A DNA stretch of 64,000 nucleotides from Olivibacter sp. SDN3 (GCF_014334135.1 NZ_CP060497.1:6014001-6078000); one strand, 5' to 3'; positions 9,166 through 18,622 are shown, numbered from the stretch's first letter. Made by a program: numbers and translations. The notes: generated by a model not told the origin, from the letters alone.

Positions 9166-9699
9166 TTATTTTCTCTCCCTTATACGCTTATACAGTTTCA
9201 CTGCCATCATCAGTATAACAGCAAACAATACCAATCCTATTACACCATATATCCAATTGACAGCGCTCTTCAATACCACAACAAAAACAATAGCAAACAG
9301 TAAGACCGTTGCCAATTCATTCCATAAACGCAATTGAATAGATGTCCAGCGATTAGTCTCATCACTTAACCTGAATAGGATACGCTGGCATATGAAATGG
9401 TAAATGATCAAGCCCAAAACAAGTATCAGTTTCACGTGCATCCATGGTTGCTGCAACCATGCCGGATTCAAATAAAGCATGATGGCACCTGCAATGATCG
9501 TCAGATACATAGAAGGTGTTGCTATTACCCACCAGAGTAAACGTTCATTACGTTGATACTCTTCATGTAGAACATCATAGGCTACCTTCGATTTAAGTTT
9601 GGCTTCTGTATGGTAGATAAAAAGCCTTACCATATAGAACAGACCTGCCATCCAACAGATAACAAAAATAATATGTATGGCTTTTGCGTATAAGTACAT
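9166..9699 (-). CDS. hemJ: Protoporphyrinogen IX oxidase HemJ
   Basis: HemJ oxidises protoporphyrinogen IX to protoporphyrin IX in the membrane, the step before iron insertion or further porphyrin oxidation. The 177-residue protein has four to five membrane helices and the family start MYLYAKAIHIIFVICWMAGLFY, including the conserved histidine of AIHI and the WMAGLFY helix. Later marks are ATPSMYLTIIAG and WMHVKLILVLGLIIYH. Length is typical. It is the last gene of the heme cluster, 44 nt behind hemE, and this context separates it from other CopD-like proteins. Confidence 0.93.
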   Translation of the reverse strand: MYLYAKAIHIIFVICWMAGLFYMVRLFIYHTEAKLKSKVAYDVLHEEYQRNERLLWWVIATPSMYLTIIAGAIMLYLNPAWLQQPWMHVKLILVLGLIIYHFICQRILFRLSDETNRWTSIQLRLWNELATVLLFAIVFVVVLKSAVNWIYGVIGLVLFAVILMMAVKLYKRIRERK

Positions 9700-9743
9700 A
9701 AACCTTATCCGTTTGGGAATACCGTATTTGACAAAGCAAAAAA

Positions 9744-10781
9744 CTAATACCTAAACCCCTTCACCAAATCAATGGCATATTTTACGTTATCAAAGGGAAT
9801 GTCCGGCATGATACCATGACCTAGGTTAAAAATAAATCCTTCTTCCCCACGCATGCGTTCAAAAAGGTTTAGGATTTTTTTCTTGATCACCGCCCTATCC
9901 GCATAAAGTACGTAAGGGTCTAAATTGCCCTGAACGGCTACTCCTTTTGGCAAGCTGTTCTTCACATGCTTCAAATCAGCATTCCAATCCACAGAAATCA
10001 CATCCGGCCTTGCTTCCGCCATAAGCGGAGCGAATACCGAGCTTCCTTTACAAAACGAAATAATCGGAATATCCTGTCTATCAAGCTGCGAAATAATATC
10101 CACATTATAGCGGTGTGAAAATTCGCGGTAATCATCCCATGAAAGGGCTAGTGCCCAACTGTCAAATAACTGTAAAGCATTCACACCTGCAGCTATTTGC
10201 ATATTCAGGTAATCGGCGGTCACTTTCGCAATTTTTGCCAATAATTGATGGGCCAGGGCAGGTTCATTATTCAAAAACAGTTTTGTGCGTTTAAAATCCT
10301 TCGAAGAACCTCCCTCTATCAGATAACTGAGTACGGTAAAGGGAGCACCTGCAAAACCTATAAGCGGTATACTGCCCGCCAAACGTTGCTGAATAACCTT
10401 AATAGCATCTGCCACATACTGAAGCCTATCTTCCACCTCGGTCTGAAGTGCATCTATATCCTGCTTACTCCTTACAGGGTTTGAAAATTTCGGCCCTACA
10501 CCCTGAATAAAATCCAGGTTGCCCCCCATAGCCTCAGCTGTTACCAAGATATCAGAGAAAAGTATAGCGGCATCGATTCCTAATAGATCAACTGGTAACA
10601 TGGTAACATCTGCTGCAATTTCAGGTGTTTTACACATTTCAAGAAAAGAGTACTTATTCTTAATGGCCCAATACTCTTTCATAAATCTACCTGCCTGGCG
10701 CATCATCCAAACCGGAGGTCGTTCTGTTGACTGCGAAAATGCAGACTTTATAAATAAACTGTCTTTAATAGCTGTGGTCAC
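9744..10781 (-). CDS. hemE: Uroporphyrinogen III decarboxylase HemE
   Basis: HemE removes four carboxyl groups from uroporphyrinogen III to give coproporphyrinogen III, without cofactor, in the cytosol. The 345-residue protein shows the substrate loop PPVWMMRQAGRFMKEY (22-37), the catalytic aspartate region LFSDILVTAEAMG (Asp77), GFAGAPFTVLSYLIEGG, and the closing FNLGHGIMPD. Length is normal. Its start lies 3 nt behind the stop of the TPR protein gene, so translation is probably coupled to the regulatory genes upstream. Confidence 0.97.
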   Translation of the reverse strand: MTTAIKDSLFIKSAFSQSTERPPVWMMRQAGRFMKEYWAIKNKYSFLEMCKTPEIAADVTMLPVDLLGIDAAILFSDILVTAEAMGGNLDFIQGVGPKFSNPVRSKQDIDALQTEVEDRLQYVADAIKVIQQRLAGSIPLIGFAGAPFTVLSYLIEGGSSKDFKRTKLFLNNEPALAHQLLAKIAKVTADYLNMQIAAGVNALQLFDSWALALSWDDYREFSHRYNVDIISQLDRQDIPIISFCKGSSVFAPLMAEARPDVISVDWNADLKHVKNSLPKGVAVQGNLDPYVLYADRAVIKKKILNLFERMRGEEGFIFNLGHGIMPDIPFDNVKYAIDLVKGFRY

Positions 10782-10784
10782 TCT

Positions 10785-11297
10785 TTATTTGGGTATTTCG
10801 TTTTCTATTCTATTCACAATCTGCGCTATCCTACTACTTACTTCAAGCTCTTTTACTTTTTCTAAATAAACCTTTACACGATCATATCGCTTCATGCTCA
10901 GGTTGATATTGGCTAAATTGACAAAGATCAAAGCTTTATCGCTCTTTCTTCTGAAAGGCAACCTACTGGCTAGTTGAAAATGCCGTTCAGCAGCCTCATA
11001 GTCCAACAATTGCATAGCCAAGCTACCACTGATAAACTCGTAATAATTGCGTCTCCTTTTCCTCAGGTGATCAGGGTTTCTGATATCCGCCAATAAGGTT
11101 CTGGCCTGATCGTATTGCTTTTTCTTAAAAGCCTCAGAGGCCAATAACACCGTTCCTTCGCGGTAATAACTCCAAATCGTGTAGCCCATCAGCCCCAACA
11201 TTAAAGCTGTTAACTGATAGGTTCTTGCGTAAACCGTATAAATTAACAGTAAAAATGCAATAATTACAACACCCAATCGAGCTTTGGAAGTCATCAT
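10785..11297 (-). CDS. Small membrane protein with TPR-like helices
   Basis: This 170-residue protein has two hydrophobic segments at the N-terminus (about 8-24 and 27-44) and then a soluble helical region. Residues 50-160 hold degenerate tetratricopeptide-like repeats (FKKKQYDQARTLLADI, DYEAAERHFQLASRLP, MKRYDRVKVYLEKVKEL). I cannot name a function. It lies between the response regulator (3 nt gap) and hemE (3 nt gap), so it is almost certainly cotranslated with both. A scaffold for heme enzymes is one idea, supported by place only; hemY of Proteobacteria has a similar plan of two helices plus TPRs, but is much longer. Confidence 0.7.
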   Translation of the reverse strand: MMTSKARLGVVIIAFLLLIYTVYARTYQLTALMLGLMGYTIWSYYREGTVLLASEAFKKKQYDQARTLLADIRNPDHLRKRRRNYYEFISGSLAMQLLDYEAAERHFQLASRLPFRRKSDKALIFVNLANINLSMKRYDRVKVYLEKVKELEVSSRIAQIVNRIENEIPK

Positions 11298-11300
11298 AGG

Positions 11301-12011
11301 CTAAGCGGTCTTATTATCCGTAAACTTATATCCCACGCCTCTTATAGAATGAAAATAAATAGGATTTTTCTGATCAGGTTCGAAATATTTACGGAAAGTC
11401 AGGATAAAGTTATCGATGGTACGGGTAGAGGGATAAACGTCGTAGTTCCAAACGGTCTCTAAAATTTGCTCACGCGAAACGGCCTCATTTCTGCGTTCTA
11501 TCAGCAATTTTAGTAGCATCGTTTCTTTCTTTGTCAGCGCTGTAACCGTTCCGTCAGCGTGATGCAATTCAAAAGAGTTAAAGTAGATCGTTTTATCGCC
11601 GATATGATAAGAATTAAGCTCTTTCAAATCATCTCCTTTCATCCCTCTACGCACTAAATTCCCCACTCGTAAAATAAGTTCTTCCAAATTAAAGGGTTTA
11701 ACCAGATAATCGTCGGCACCCTTTTTTAGCCCAGTAATACGGTCTTCACTGGTATTTTTAGCGGTTAAAAACATAATAGGCAATTCTGAATTTTCCAATC
11801 GAATCGTTTCTGCTACCTGAAAGCCATCGATCTCAGGAATCATCACATCCAAGATGATAAGATTAAACCGCTCTTCTTTAAATTTTTTCAAGGCTTTTTT
11901 ACCGTCTGTTGCCGTAGTTACCTTATACCCTTCAAGCTCCAAATTTAGCTTGATGGCCTCCAATAGATGTTCTTCATCTTCTACTAGAAGTATTCGTTGT
12001 TTTGCTTGCAT
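11301..12011 (-). CDS. OmpR-family response regulator
   Basis: This 236-residue DNA-binding regulator has a receiver domain (about 5-120) with the acidic pair Glu11-Asp12, phospho-acceptor Asp55 (LIILDVMIP), Thr83 and Lys105 (DDYLVKPF). A winged-helix domain follows (about 130-232), including ALTKKETMLLKLLIERRN and REQILETVWNYDVYPSTRT. It starts 1 nt behind the stop of the histidine kinase, its obvious partner. The pair lies inside the heme cluster, so control of heme genes or of respiratory genes is a reasonable guess; the target sites are not known. Confidence 0.93.
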   Translation of the reverse strand: MQAKQRILLVEDEEHLLEAIKLNLELEGYKVTTATDGKKALKKFKEERFNLIILDVMIPEIDGFQVAETIRLENSELPIMFLTAKNTSEDRITGLKKGADDYLVKPFNLEELILRVGNLVRRGMKGDDLKELNSYHIGDKTIYFNSFELHHADGTVTALTKKETMLLKLLIERRNEAVSREQILETVWNYDVYPSTRTIDNFILTFRKYFEPDQKNPIYFHSIRGVGYKFTDNKTA

Positions 12012-12012
12012 A

Positions 12013-12879
12013 TTAACTAAATGTTACATCAAAAATGCTCCCTGTAGGAGTGTTGTTTAAAACTTTAATCTGTGCATTATGTTTATCTAAAACTGATTTT
12101 ACTATATATAACCCCAAACCGGTTCCTTTGGTTTTCCGGGTATCTTCACTACCCACCCGATAAAATTTATTAAAAATACGTTTTTTTTCTTCGTCGTTGA
12201 TACCTATACCGAGATCTGCAACAGAAAAACGTATTTGATTACGATCATTTTTATAGAGTTTTACGTTAACATGAGCACATGGCGGCGAGTATTTGATCGC
12301 GTTTTCCACCAGATTAGTAATAACAGATGTAATAGCAAGTTTATCCCCAACATAATGGATACCTGATTCTACATCCGTTTTAATAATCTGAGAGGTACAA
12401 GAGTGCACCTGCAACCTATCAGTAATTCTATAGGTTAATTCCGAAAAATCGAAAGACTCCTTCGGTATACTTTTTCCAACATTCTCCAATTTAGTAGCCA
12501 ACAAGACGTTTTCTACCAAATCATCCAAACGTTCTATATCTTTTAACGAATTTAACAGAAATTGCTTACGTTGCTCCTTGTTTAATTCGCGTTTTAAGAT
12601 TGTTTGAATATATAATTTAATAGAAGCTAGTGGAGACTTTAATTCGTGTGTAACAGAAAGTAAAAAATTATGTTGTTGCTTATGTGTTTTATGCTCATGC
12701 ACAAAAGCCTTTTTAAGTTTGATGGCACCCACCAAAAAAATGGTCATAAAAATAAATCCTTCACCAATAATCATCCCTCTCCGTAAAGGCTCAGCATCGA
12801 TCAACAGCATCCCCCACCAAACGATCTGCGCAATGGCGTAAAAAACAAGGAAGTAAAACAAAAATAGTGACTTACGCAT
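12013..12879 (-). CDS. Sensor histidine kinase with almost no periplasmic domain
   Basis: This 288-residue kinase has two membrane helices (about 5-27 and 36-54) joined by a loop of roughly ten residues, so it has no room for a periplasmic sensor. The catalytic core shows the H box SVTHELKSPLASIK (His78), the N box NLVENAIKYSPP, DLGIGI and GTGLGLYIVK. No HAMP or PAS domain is visible. This plan matches the intramembrane-sensing kinases, which read a signal in the membrane or from a partner protein. It follows hemL by 30 nt and precedes its regulator by 1 nt. Confidence 0.92.
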   Translation of the reverse strand: MRKSLFLFYFLVFYAIAQIVWWGMLLIDAEPLRRGMIIGEGFIFMTIFLVGAIKLKKAFVHEHKTHKQQHNFLLSVTHELKSPLASIKLYIQTILKRELNKEQRKQFLLNSLKDIERLDDLVENVLLATKLENVGKSIPKESFDFSELTYRITDRLQVHSCTSQIIKTDVESGIHYVGDKLAITSVITNLVENAIKYSPPCAHVNVKLYKNDRNQIRFSVADLGIGINDEEKKRIFNKFYRVGSEDTRKTKGTGLGLYIVKSVLDKHNAQIKVLNNTPTGSIFDVTFS

Positions 12880-12909
12880 AATATTAAATTTAGCTAAAGT
12901 AACCCCAAA

Positions 12910-14274
12910 CTACTTGAATACCACATCTAAACTCTCAAAGATAGCTCTTTTAGCCTTTTCAAGTTCAACTTTAGAATGTGCAGCAGAAATAAATCCAACT
13001 TCATAACCGGAGGGGCCCATATAAATACCTCTATTTAGCAATTCGCGGTGCATGACCTTATATTTTTCCATGCTCGCATGATCAATATCAGCTGCTGCCC
13101 GAATATGCTCTTTCTCGGTAAAAGCTATCCAAAAAATAGAGGCTATATTAAACACTTTTATCTTATAGTTTTTCGCATCAGCGTAACGTTGTATAGATGC
13201 AGCAAAGTCCGACGTCTTTTTGTTAAGTTCTTTGTAGAAACCATTTCTGCTCAGCTCTGTAAGCTGGGCGATGCCCGCAGCCATAGCAATAGGATTTCCA
13301 GACAAAGTACCAGCTTGATAAACACCACCATCCGGTGAGATGTGGCCCATGATTTCCGCAGAAGCACCATAAGCACCAACAGGCATTCCCCCACCGATAA
13401 TTTTCCCATAAGTAATAATGTCTGGCTGCACGTCATAATAGGCTGCTGCTCCCTCAAATCCTAGGCGAAAACCAGTGATTACTTCATCGAAGATCAACAA
13501 TGCCCCCTGCTCTTTGGTAATAGCTCTTAAAAAGTGGATATACTCTTTATCTTGCAGCAACAACCCATTATTTGCTGGTACCCCTTCAATAATAACCGCA
13601 GCAATTTCACCCGGAAACCTATCAAAAGCTTCAGTCAACGCATTTTTATCATTTAAAGCAATAACGATGGTTTGCTCCGCAAAAGATTTTGGCACACCGG
13701 CGGACGAGGTTTCACCAAAAGTGACTAAGCCTGAACCAGCTTTAACCAATAAAGAATCTGAATGCCCATGGTAACATCCCTCAAATTTAATTATTTTATC
13801 TCGCTTTGTATATCCTCTGGCCAAACGTATAGCAGACATCACCGCTTCCGTCCCAGAGCTCACAAACCGTAGCTTCTCCAAATATTTATTGTTCTTCAGA
13901 ATCAACTCCGCCAGCTCATTCTCCAAGGCTGTAGGCGCTCCAAAGCTTAAGCCATACGGTAAAGCCGCTGTTACCGATTCACGGATCTTACTATTGTTAT
14001 GGCCTAAAATAAGCGGCCCCCAAGAACAGCAAAAGTCTATAAACTGATTACCATCCGCATCCCAGATAAAACAGCCATCGCCTTTTTCAATAAATAAAGG
14101 TGTACCATAAACCGACTTAAATGCTCTTACGGGAGAATTAACCCCCCCAGGAAAATAGCTTTTTGCTTTTTCATATAATACAGCAGATTTCTCGCGTGAT
14201 ATATCGGCTTTCGAACGAGCGGAACGGGCTTCTTCCTCCGTTCCTGAAAACATCTTTTTTATAGATCCTAACAT
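12910..14274 (-). CDS. hemL: Glutamate-1-semialdehyde 2,1-aminomutase HemL
   Basis: HemL converts glutamate-1-semialdehyde to 5-aminolevulinate with pyridoxamine/pyridoxal phosphate, the second step of the C5 route to heme. The 454-residue protein has FPGGVNSPVRAF (41-52), FVSSGTEAVMSAIRLAR (137-153), the PLP aspartate in FDEVITGFR (Asp263), and the Schiff-base lysine in YGKIIGGGMPVG (Lys291). About 25 extra residues (MLGSIKKMFSGTEEEARSAR) precede the usual start; Met8 is an alternative. The motif written EPVAGNMG in many relatives reads EGVPANNG here. It lies between hemB and the kinase gene. Confidence 0.96.
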   Translation of the reverse strand: MLGSIKKMFSGTEEEARSARSKADISREKSAVLYEKAKSYFPGGVNSPVRAFKSVYGTPLFIEKGDGCFIWDADGNQFIDFCCSWGPLILGHNNSKIRESVTAALPYGLSFGAPTALENELAELILKNNKYLEKLRFVSSGTEAVMSAIRLARGYTKRDKIIKFEGCYHGHSDSLLVKAGSGLVTFGETSSAGVPKSFAEQTIVIALNDKNALTEAFDRFPGEIAAVIIEGVPANNGLLLQDKEYIHFLRAITKEQGALLIFDEVITGFRLGFEGAAAYYDVQPDIITYGKIIGGGMPVGAYGASAEIMGHISPDGGVYQAGTLSGNPIAMAAGIAQLTELSRNGFYKELNKKTSDFAASIQRYADAKNYKIKVFNIASIFWIAFTEKEHIRAAADIDHASMEKYKVMHRELLNRGIYMGPSGYEVGFISAAHSKVELEKAKRAIFESLDVVFK

Positions 14275-14350
14275 TTGTTTAGCAATTAGCTTTCAGCCAT
14301 AAGCACTTCGCTCTTGACTTTATATCTCATTTTTACAATTAAAATTTCGT

Positions 14351-15319
14351 TTAAATCCATCCTTGTTCCACCATATCCCGGATATGATAGGTAGTTATCA
14401 CATTCGCTCCTGAGCGAGCAAAAGCGTACATGGTCTCCATTACTACCTTTTGTTCATCGATCCAGCCGTTCTGGGCAGCAGCTTTAATCATCGCAAATTC
14501 TCCAGAAACATTGTAACAGGCCAAAGGCAGATTCGTTTCCTCTTTAATAGCTTTAATAATATCCAAATAAGCTAAAGCTGGTTTGATCATCAAAATATCA
14601 GCACCTTCTTTCACATCCTGTAACGCTTCTCGCATGGCTTCCTGCGGGTTTCGAAAATCCATTTGATACGCTTTTCTATCTCCTTTACCGGGAGCACAAT
14701 CTGCTGCTTCTCTAAAAGGACCATAATAAGCAGATGCAAATTTAGTAGCATGCGACATGATTCCCACGTTGGTAAACCCTTCGAAATCCAATGCCGTTCT
14801 TATAGCACCTATTCTACCATCCATCATGTCAGAAGGAGCTAACATATCTACTCCTGCATCGGCATGGGCTAAAGACATTTTGGTTAAAACGGCTATCGTT
14901 TCATCATTCTGCACATAATCGTCTACCAGGATTCCGCAATGACCATGACTGGTATAAGAACAAACGCAAACATCGGTGATAATATAAAGGTCTTCTCCAA
15001 ATTTATCACGGAGGGTACGAACTGCCTGAGACACAAGCCCCTTTTTGTCGTAAGCAATGTGTGCATCAGCACTTTTTTCCTCGCCTACACCAAATAGCAT
15101 GATCTTATTGACACCCAATTTTAAACCGAGTTCAACATCTGCCAACAGTGTATCGATCGAAAAGTGATAAATACCCGGCATGGCATCAATAGCCTCCTTA
15201 ACCCCTTTGCCTGGAACGACAAAGTAAGGATAGACAAACATGTCTTTTACTAAACGGGTTTCAGCCACCATTTCACGGATAACCGCGTTCTTTCTTAATC
15301 TACGTTGACGATAAATCAT
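14351..15319 (-). CDS. hemB: Delta-aminolevulinic acid dehydratase HemB
   Basis: HemB (porphobilinogen synthase) condenses two 5-aminolevulinate molecules to porphobilinogen. The 322-residue enzyme has a cysteine zinc site (Cys118, Cys120 and Cys128 in DVCVCSYTSHGHCG), so it is the zinc-dependent type, and the two active-site lysines Lys193 (SHATKFASAYYGPFR) and Lys246 (DILMIKPALAYLD). Length is standard. It is separated from hemCD by 235 nt and from hemL by 76 nt, all on the minus strand. Confidence 0.97.
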   Translation of the reverse strand: MIYRQRRLRKNAVIREMVAETRLVKDMFVYPYFVVPGKGVKEAIDAMPGIYHFSIDTLLADVELGLKLGVNKIMLFGVGEEKSADAHIAYDKKGLVSQAVRTLRDKFGEDLYIITDVCVCSYTSHGHCGILVDDYVQNDETIAVLTKMSLAHADAGVDMLAPSDMMDGRIGAIRTALDFEGFTNVGIMSHATKFASAYYGPFREAADCAPGKGDRKAYQMDFRNPQEAMREALQDVKEGADILMIKPALAYLDIIKAIKEETNLPLACYNVSGEFAMIKAAAQNGWIDEQKVVMETMYAFARSGANVITTYHIRDMVEQGWI

Positions 15320-15554
15320 GTTCTATGTATTTATAAAAGAGCGATACGTGAAGCAATGAACAGGCTGGACAACGATCCGTTCTCCCCTTAAAGACCATAT
15401 AAATTTTCAATGATTTTGAGTGTCTCTCAGCATGTTCTATATCGGATTGCCCCCTCACATAAAGCGAGGGAAGCCAATGTTCATGATCAGCTCTAAAATT
15501 TCATGTTTTACAAAGATAAAAGTAAACAGTGCCCGTGCCGAAACATAAAAAATT

Positions 15555-17198
15555 TTATAGCAATGGGGTGACAGTCTTAGATGATTCTCCACCATTAGTA
15601 GGATTTATATCACCAAAATCCAAGCTGAACACCGCCTCCGCTAAACCTATTTCATCTGGCGAAAAAGGCAAGGTATAGGTTAATCCTATTTCGGCTAGTT
15701 TTTTGCCCGTAGAATTGCCAATACTAATGATTTTCTGTCCAGGCTCTACTAAGTTATCTTTAAAGTATGCTTCTACATTGGTAGGACTGGTAAAGACTAA
15801 TACGTCGGCACTCGAACGTTCTACCTCCTCATCTATACGCGTTTCATAAACAGGTAAATCTATAACTTTAGTATCTGGAGTTAATCTGCTTTGAATTGTT
15901 TTTAAGGATCCTTTTGCCCGGGGAAAAAGAACGGTTGATCCGGCGGCCACCTTTGCAAAAGCATCTCCCACCTTTTCCATCGCTATCCCCTCTGCTTCCC
16001 CCGTAAAGGAAGGGGTGATACCATATGATCGCAACATTTCTTCAGAGCCTCTCCCGACTACAGCATATTGTACATATTTACTTAGTCGTGGCTTCAACCG
16101 AAAAAAGTTTTCAATACCATTTTTACTGCTAAAGAACACCCATCTTACATATTTTAAAATATAAGGATTTAAGGTGTTGATGATAGAAAACACCTTAATG
16201 AGCGAGCGACTTTCAACTTTTATCTGGTGATTATTCAGTGCTCTTCTCAGGTAACTGGTATCCGAAAGATCGCGGGTTATAAAAACTGTGCTCGGGAGTT
16301 TACGCTGAGGATCGAATTTAGCAACAATTTTTTCTGATAATCCTATGGTATCGTCCACTTTTAAATATAAACGTGCAGGAAAACTTTCACCATCTTTGGC
16401 TTTTGCCGTCCAACATTCAAACCCGTCCTCAGTTTTACGGCAATAACAGCCTAGTGGCATATGGCAGCCTCCCTCAAACAGTTTAAGTACTCTGCGTTCC
16501 ACTCCTATCGCTTCCGCCACCTCTACCTGATGCAAAGGTTGAAGCGCCTGCTCCAAAGCTTCATCTGACTCCCTTATCTGCACCGCCAGCACACCCTGCG
16601 CCGGAGCTGGGATAAGCTCTGTTGGCGGAATTACTTCGACATAAAATTCAGAGAGGTCCAATTCGAGACGATCCACACCGGCCTTTGCCAACATAATCGC
16701 ATCATATTTCTCATCCCGTAATTTCTGAATGCGTGTATTAACATTCCCCCTCAGATCATCTATTTCCAAATCGGGGCGTAAAGCGAGCAACTGCGCCCTG
16801 CGCCTATTGGAAGACGTGCCTACGGTGGCATTGTGCTTAACAGACAAACGCTTTTTAGAATCGACGCAGTCTTTTAATATGATCAGCAATTCCGAAGGAT
16901 CTTCTCGCTCAGAAACGGCTGCAACCTTCAAACCTGGAGGATTAGTAGTAGGCAAATCTTTATGTGAATGTACTGCAATATCGATTTTTCCAGACAAAAG
17001 TTCGTCTTCCAGTTCTTTCGTAAAAAAACCTTTGCCTTCTAACTTATCCAAACGTAGATGCTGAATATTATCCCCTTGGGTTTTGATCACCTTAAGTTCC
17101 GCAGAAATACCGATCGCTGCTAAACGGTCTTTTACATAATTAGCCTGCCACAAAGCTAATTCACTACCTCTGGTTCCAATAATAAGCTTTCTATCCAC
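15555..17198 (-). CDS. hemCD: Fused porphobilinogen deaminase and uroporphyrinogen III synthase
   Basis: One 547-residue protein combines two consecutive heme enzymes. Residues 1 to about 300 are HemC: IGTRGSELALWQA, catalytic Asp81 (HSHKDLPT), the RGNVNTRIQKL arginines and cofactor-binding Cys245 (FEGGCHMPLG). Residues about 305 to 535 are HemD, the two-lobed uroporphyrinogen III synthase, with VFFSSKNGIENFF and DVLVFTSPTNVEAYF. Fusion could pass hydroxymethylbilane directly to HemD before it cyclises by itself. The fusion occurs in some other Bacteroidota. A terminator-like hairpin stands between hemA and this gene. Confidence 0.95.
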   Translation of the reverse strand: MDRKLIIGTRGSELALWQANYVKDRLAAIGISAELKVIKTQGDNIQHLRLDKLEGKGFFTKELEDELLSGKIDIAVHSHKDLPTTNPPGLKVAAVSEREDPSELLIILKDCVDSKKRLSVKHNATVGTSSNRRRAQLLALRPDLEIDDLRGNVNTRIQKLRDEKYDAIMLAKAGVDRLELDLSEFYVEVIPPTELIPAPAQGVLAVQIRESDEALEQALQPLHQVEVAEAIGVERRVLKLFEGGCHMPLGCYCRKTEDGFECWTAKAKDGESFPARLYLKVDDTIGLSEKIVAKFDPQRKLPSTVFITRDLSDTSYLRRALNNHQIKVESRSLIKVFSIINTLNPYILKYVRWVFFSSKNGIENFFRLKPRLSKYVQYAVVGRGSEEMLRSYGITPSFTGEAEGIAMEKVGDAFAKVAAGSTVLFPRAKGSLKTIQSRLTPDTKVIDLPVYETRIDEEVERSSADVLVFTSPTNVEAYFKDNLVEPGQKIISIGNSTGKKLAEIGLTYTLPFSPDEIGLAEAVFSLDFGDINPTNGGESSKTVTPLL

Positions 17199-17263
17199 TT
17201 TCTAATAAATTTTTCCTACAATAAGAATCTGGTTTCTTTCTAATAAAAACACTCCGCAACATA

Positions 17264-17297
17264 TGAAAAAAGATGGTTTGTGATCAAAACCATCTTT
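17264..17297 (-). terminator. Terminator-like hairpin between hemA and hemCD
   Basis: Arms 17269-17279 and 17287-17297 form an 11-bp perfect stem (AAAGATGGTTT against AAACCATCTTT) with a short loop. Read on the minus strand the stem is followed by a run of T (complement of 17266-17271). It lies about 50 nt behind hemA and may end or attenuate that transcript before hemCD. Confidence 0.7.
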
Positions 17298-17344
17298 AAT
17301 GTGCCATAAAAATAAAAAATTTATGCGATTGTAATAAGCAATCT

Positions 17345-18589
17345 TTAATTATCTGAAGTTTCTTTGCTCTTTGCCACCAGTATTTCTTTGGCCATAATCA
17401 TGGGAACACTGATATATTTTTTCTCCATATAATTAATCACCTTCTCCAGTACCTCACGGGAATTTGCATCCAGTGTATTGAGCTCATTGGCAAAAACAGT
17501 ATTCAGCGCAAACGATTTTATCTCTTTCACTTTTTCGGGTACACACCTCATAGCCAACTCCACCTTACGTTGCTTCAATATAGGCATAAATTCAGCAATA
17601 TTAGACTCGATAATACGTTCAGCATGAATAAGTTCATTATAACGCTCCTGGAGATTTTTATTAGCAATGGCCTGTAACCCACTCACTTCTATATAATGCA
17701 TCAGGTGATTGTTAACTACATCGTCCGATACATCATTGGGAATAGCTAAATCAACAACAATTTTTTTGGAGGTTTCCCCATTAAGAAGTGATTCATAAAC
17801 AGTTGGAGTAATCACGGGATCTGTTGAGCCTGTACAGGTAATCAATATATCGAAACCTTTCTTATACTTCCATAGGTCCGCCAGCGTATAAGCTTCTCCA
17901 TGCAATTCCCTTGCCAGACGCTTCGCCTTATCGTATGTACGGTTAAAAACCGCAAAATTTGAATACTTATGTTTTTGGAGATATTTAGAAATATTCTGGT
18001 TTGTCTCGCCAGCACCAACGATTAATATCCTTGGATTTTCAACAAACTTTAAATCCCGCATTTTACGGTAGGCTAGGGAAACAACCGACACAGGATTACG
18101 CGATATGCGGGTATGGGTATACACCTCTTTAGCCGTTTTCACTAAGCTGTTCATCATCAAGCGCATAAAATCACCCGTAAAACCTCCTTTCCTACATCGC
18201 TCATAAGCTCTACGTACCTGAGCCAAAATTTCCTTTTCACCAACTACAAGGCTTTCTAAAGAGCATGACATTCGAAAGAGGTGGTTTAGCGCATCGAGAC
18301 CTTCGTAGGTAGTTACCTGATTTAAGAACTGATCAAACTGCTCATTAGGAACACAGAAATTCAGTCCTCTCAAGAACCCTTTGATGAAATCATCAGTTAG
18401 AGGATGTTGGCCATAAAAAACAAACTCAACACGGTTACAGGTCCCTATATAGAAAAGCTCGGTAATGTCAAAATGGTTCTTAACATTAATCAATCTACTT
18501 TCAAGCTCTTCATTGCAAATAACCAGATTACCTAAATCTTTTAGGTCAACATGTTTATGCGTAAATGCTATTACTTTAAGATGCTCCAA
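17345..18589 (-). CDS. hemA: Glutamyl-tRNA reductase HemA
   Basis: HemA reduces glutamyl-tRNA to glutamate-1-semialdehyde with NADPH, the committed step of the C5 heme pathway. The 414-residue protein has the catalytic cysteine Cys51 in YIGTCNRVEFVF, the LESLVVGEKEILAQVRRAYE helix, an NADPH-binding fold near ILIVGAGETNQ and the C-terminal dimerisation helices. It is the first gene of the heme cluster and is transcribed away from the MFS gene; a promoter-like site lies upstream at 18623-18657. Confidence 0.97.
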   Translation of the reverse strand: MEHLKVIAFTHKHVDLKDLGNLVICNEELESRLINVKNHFDITELFYIGTCNRVEFVFYGQHPLTDDFIKGFLRGLNFCVPNEQFDQFLNQVTTYEGLDALNHLFRMSCSLESLVVGEKEILAQVRRAYERCRKGGFTGDFMRLMMNSLVKTAKEVYTHTRISRNPVSVVSLAYRKMRDLKFVENPRILIVGAGETNQNISKYLQKHKYSNFAVFNRTYDKAKRLARELHGEAYTLADLWKYKKGFDILITCTGSTDPVITPTVYESLLNGETSKKIVVDLAIPNDVSDDVVNNHLMHYIEVSGLQAIANKNLQERYNELIHAERIIESNIAEFMPILKQRKVELAMRCVPEKVKEIKSFALNTVFANELNTLDANSREVLEKVINYMEKKYISVPMIMAKEILVAKSKETSDN

Positions 18590-18622
18590 GGTCTCTTTAC
18601 CCTCTTTATATTATACAGTTGA

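Noticed and set aside
10785-12879. Kinase, regulator and TPR gene as a horizontally gained module
   Set aside because: No repeats, mobile genes or change in base composition at the edges; the spacing is that of a settled operon.
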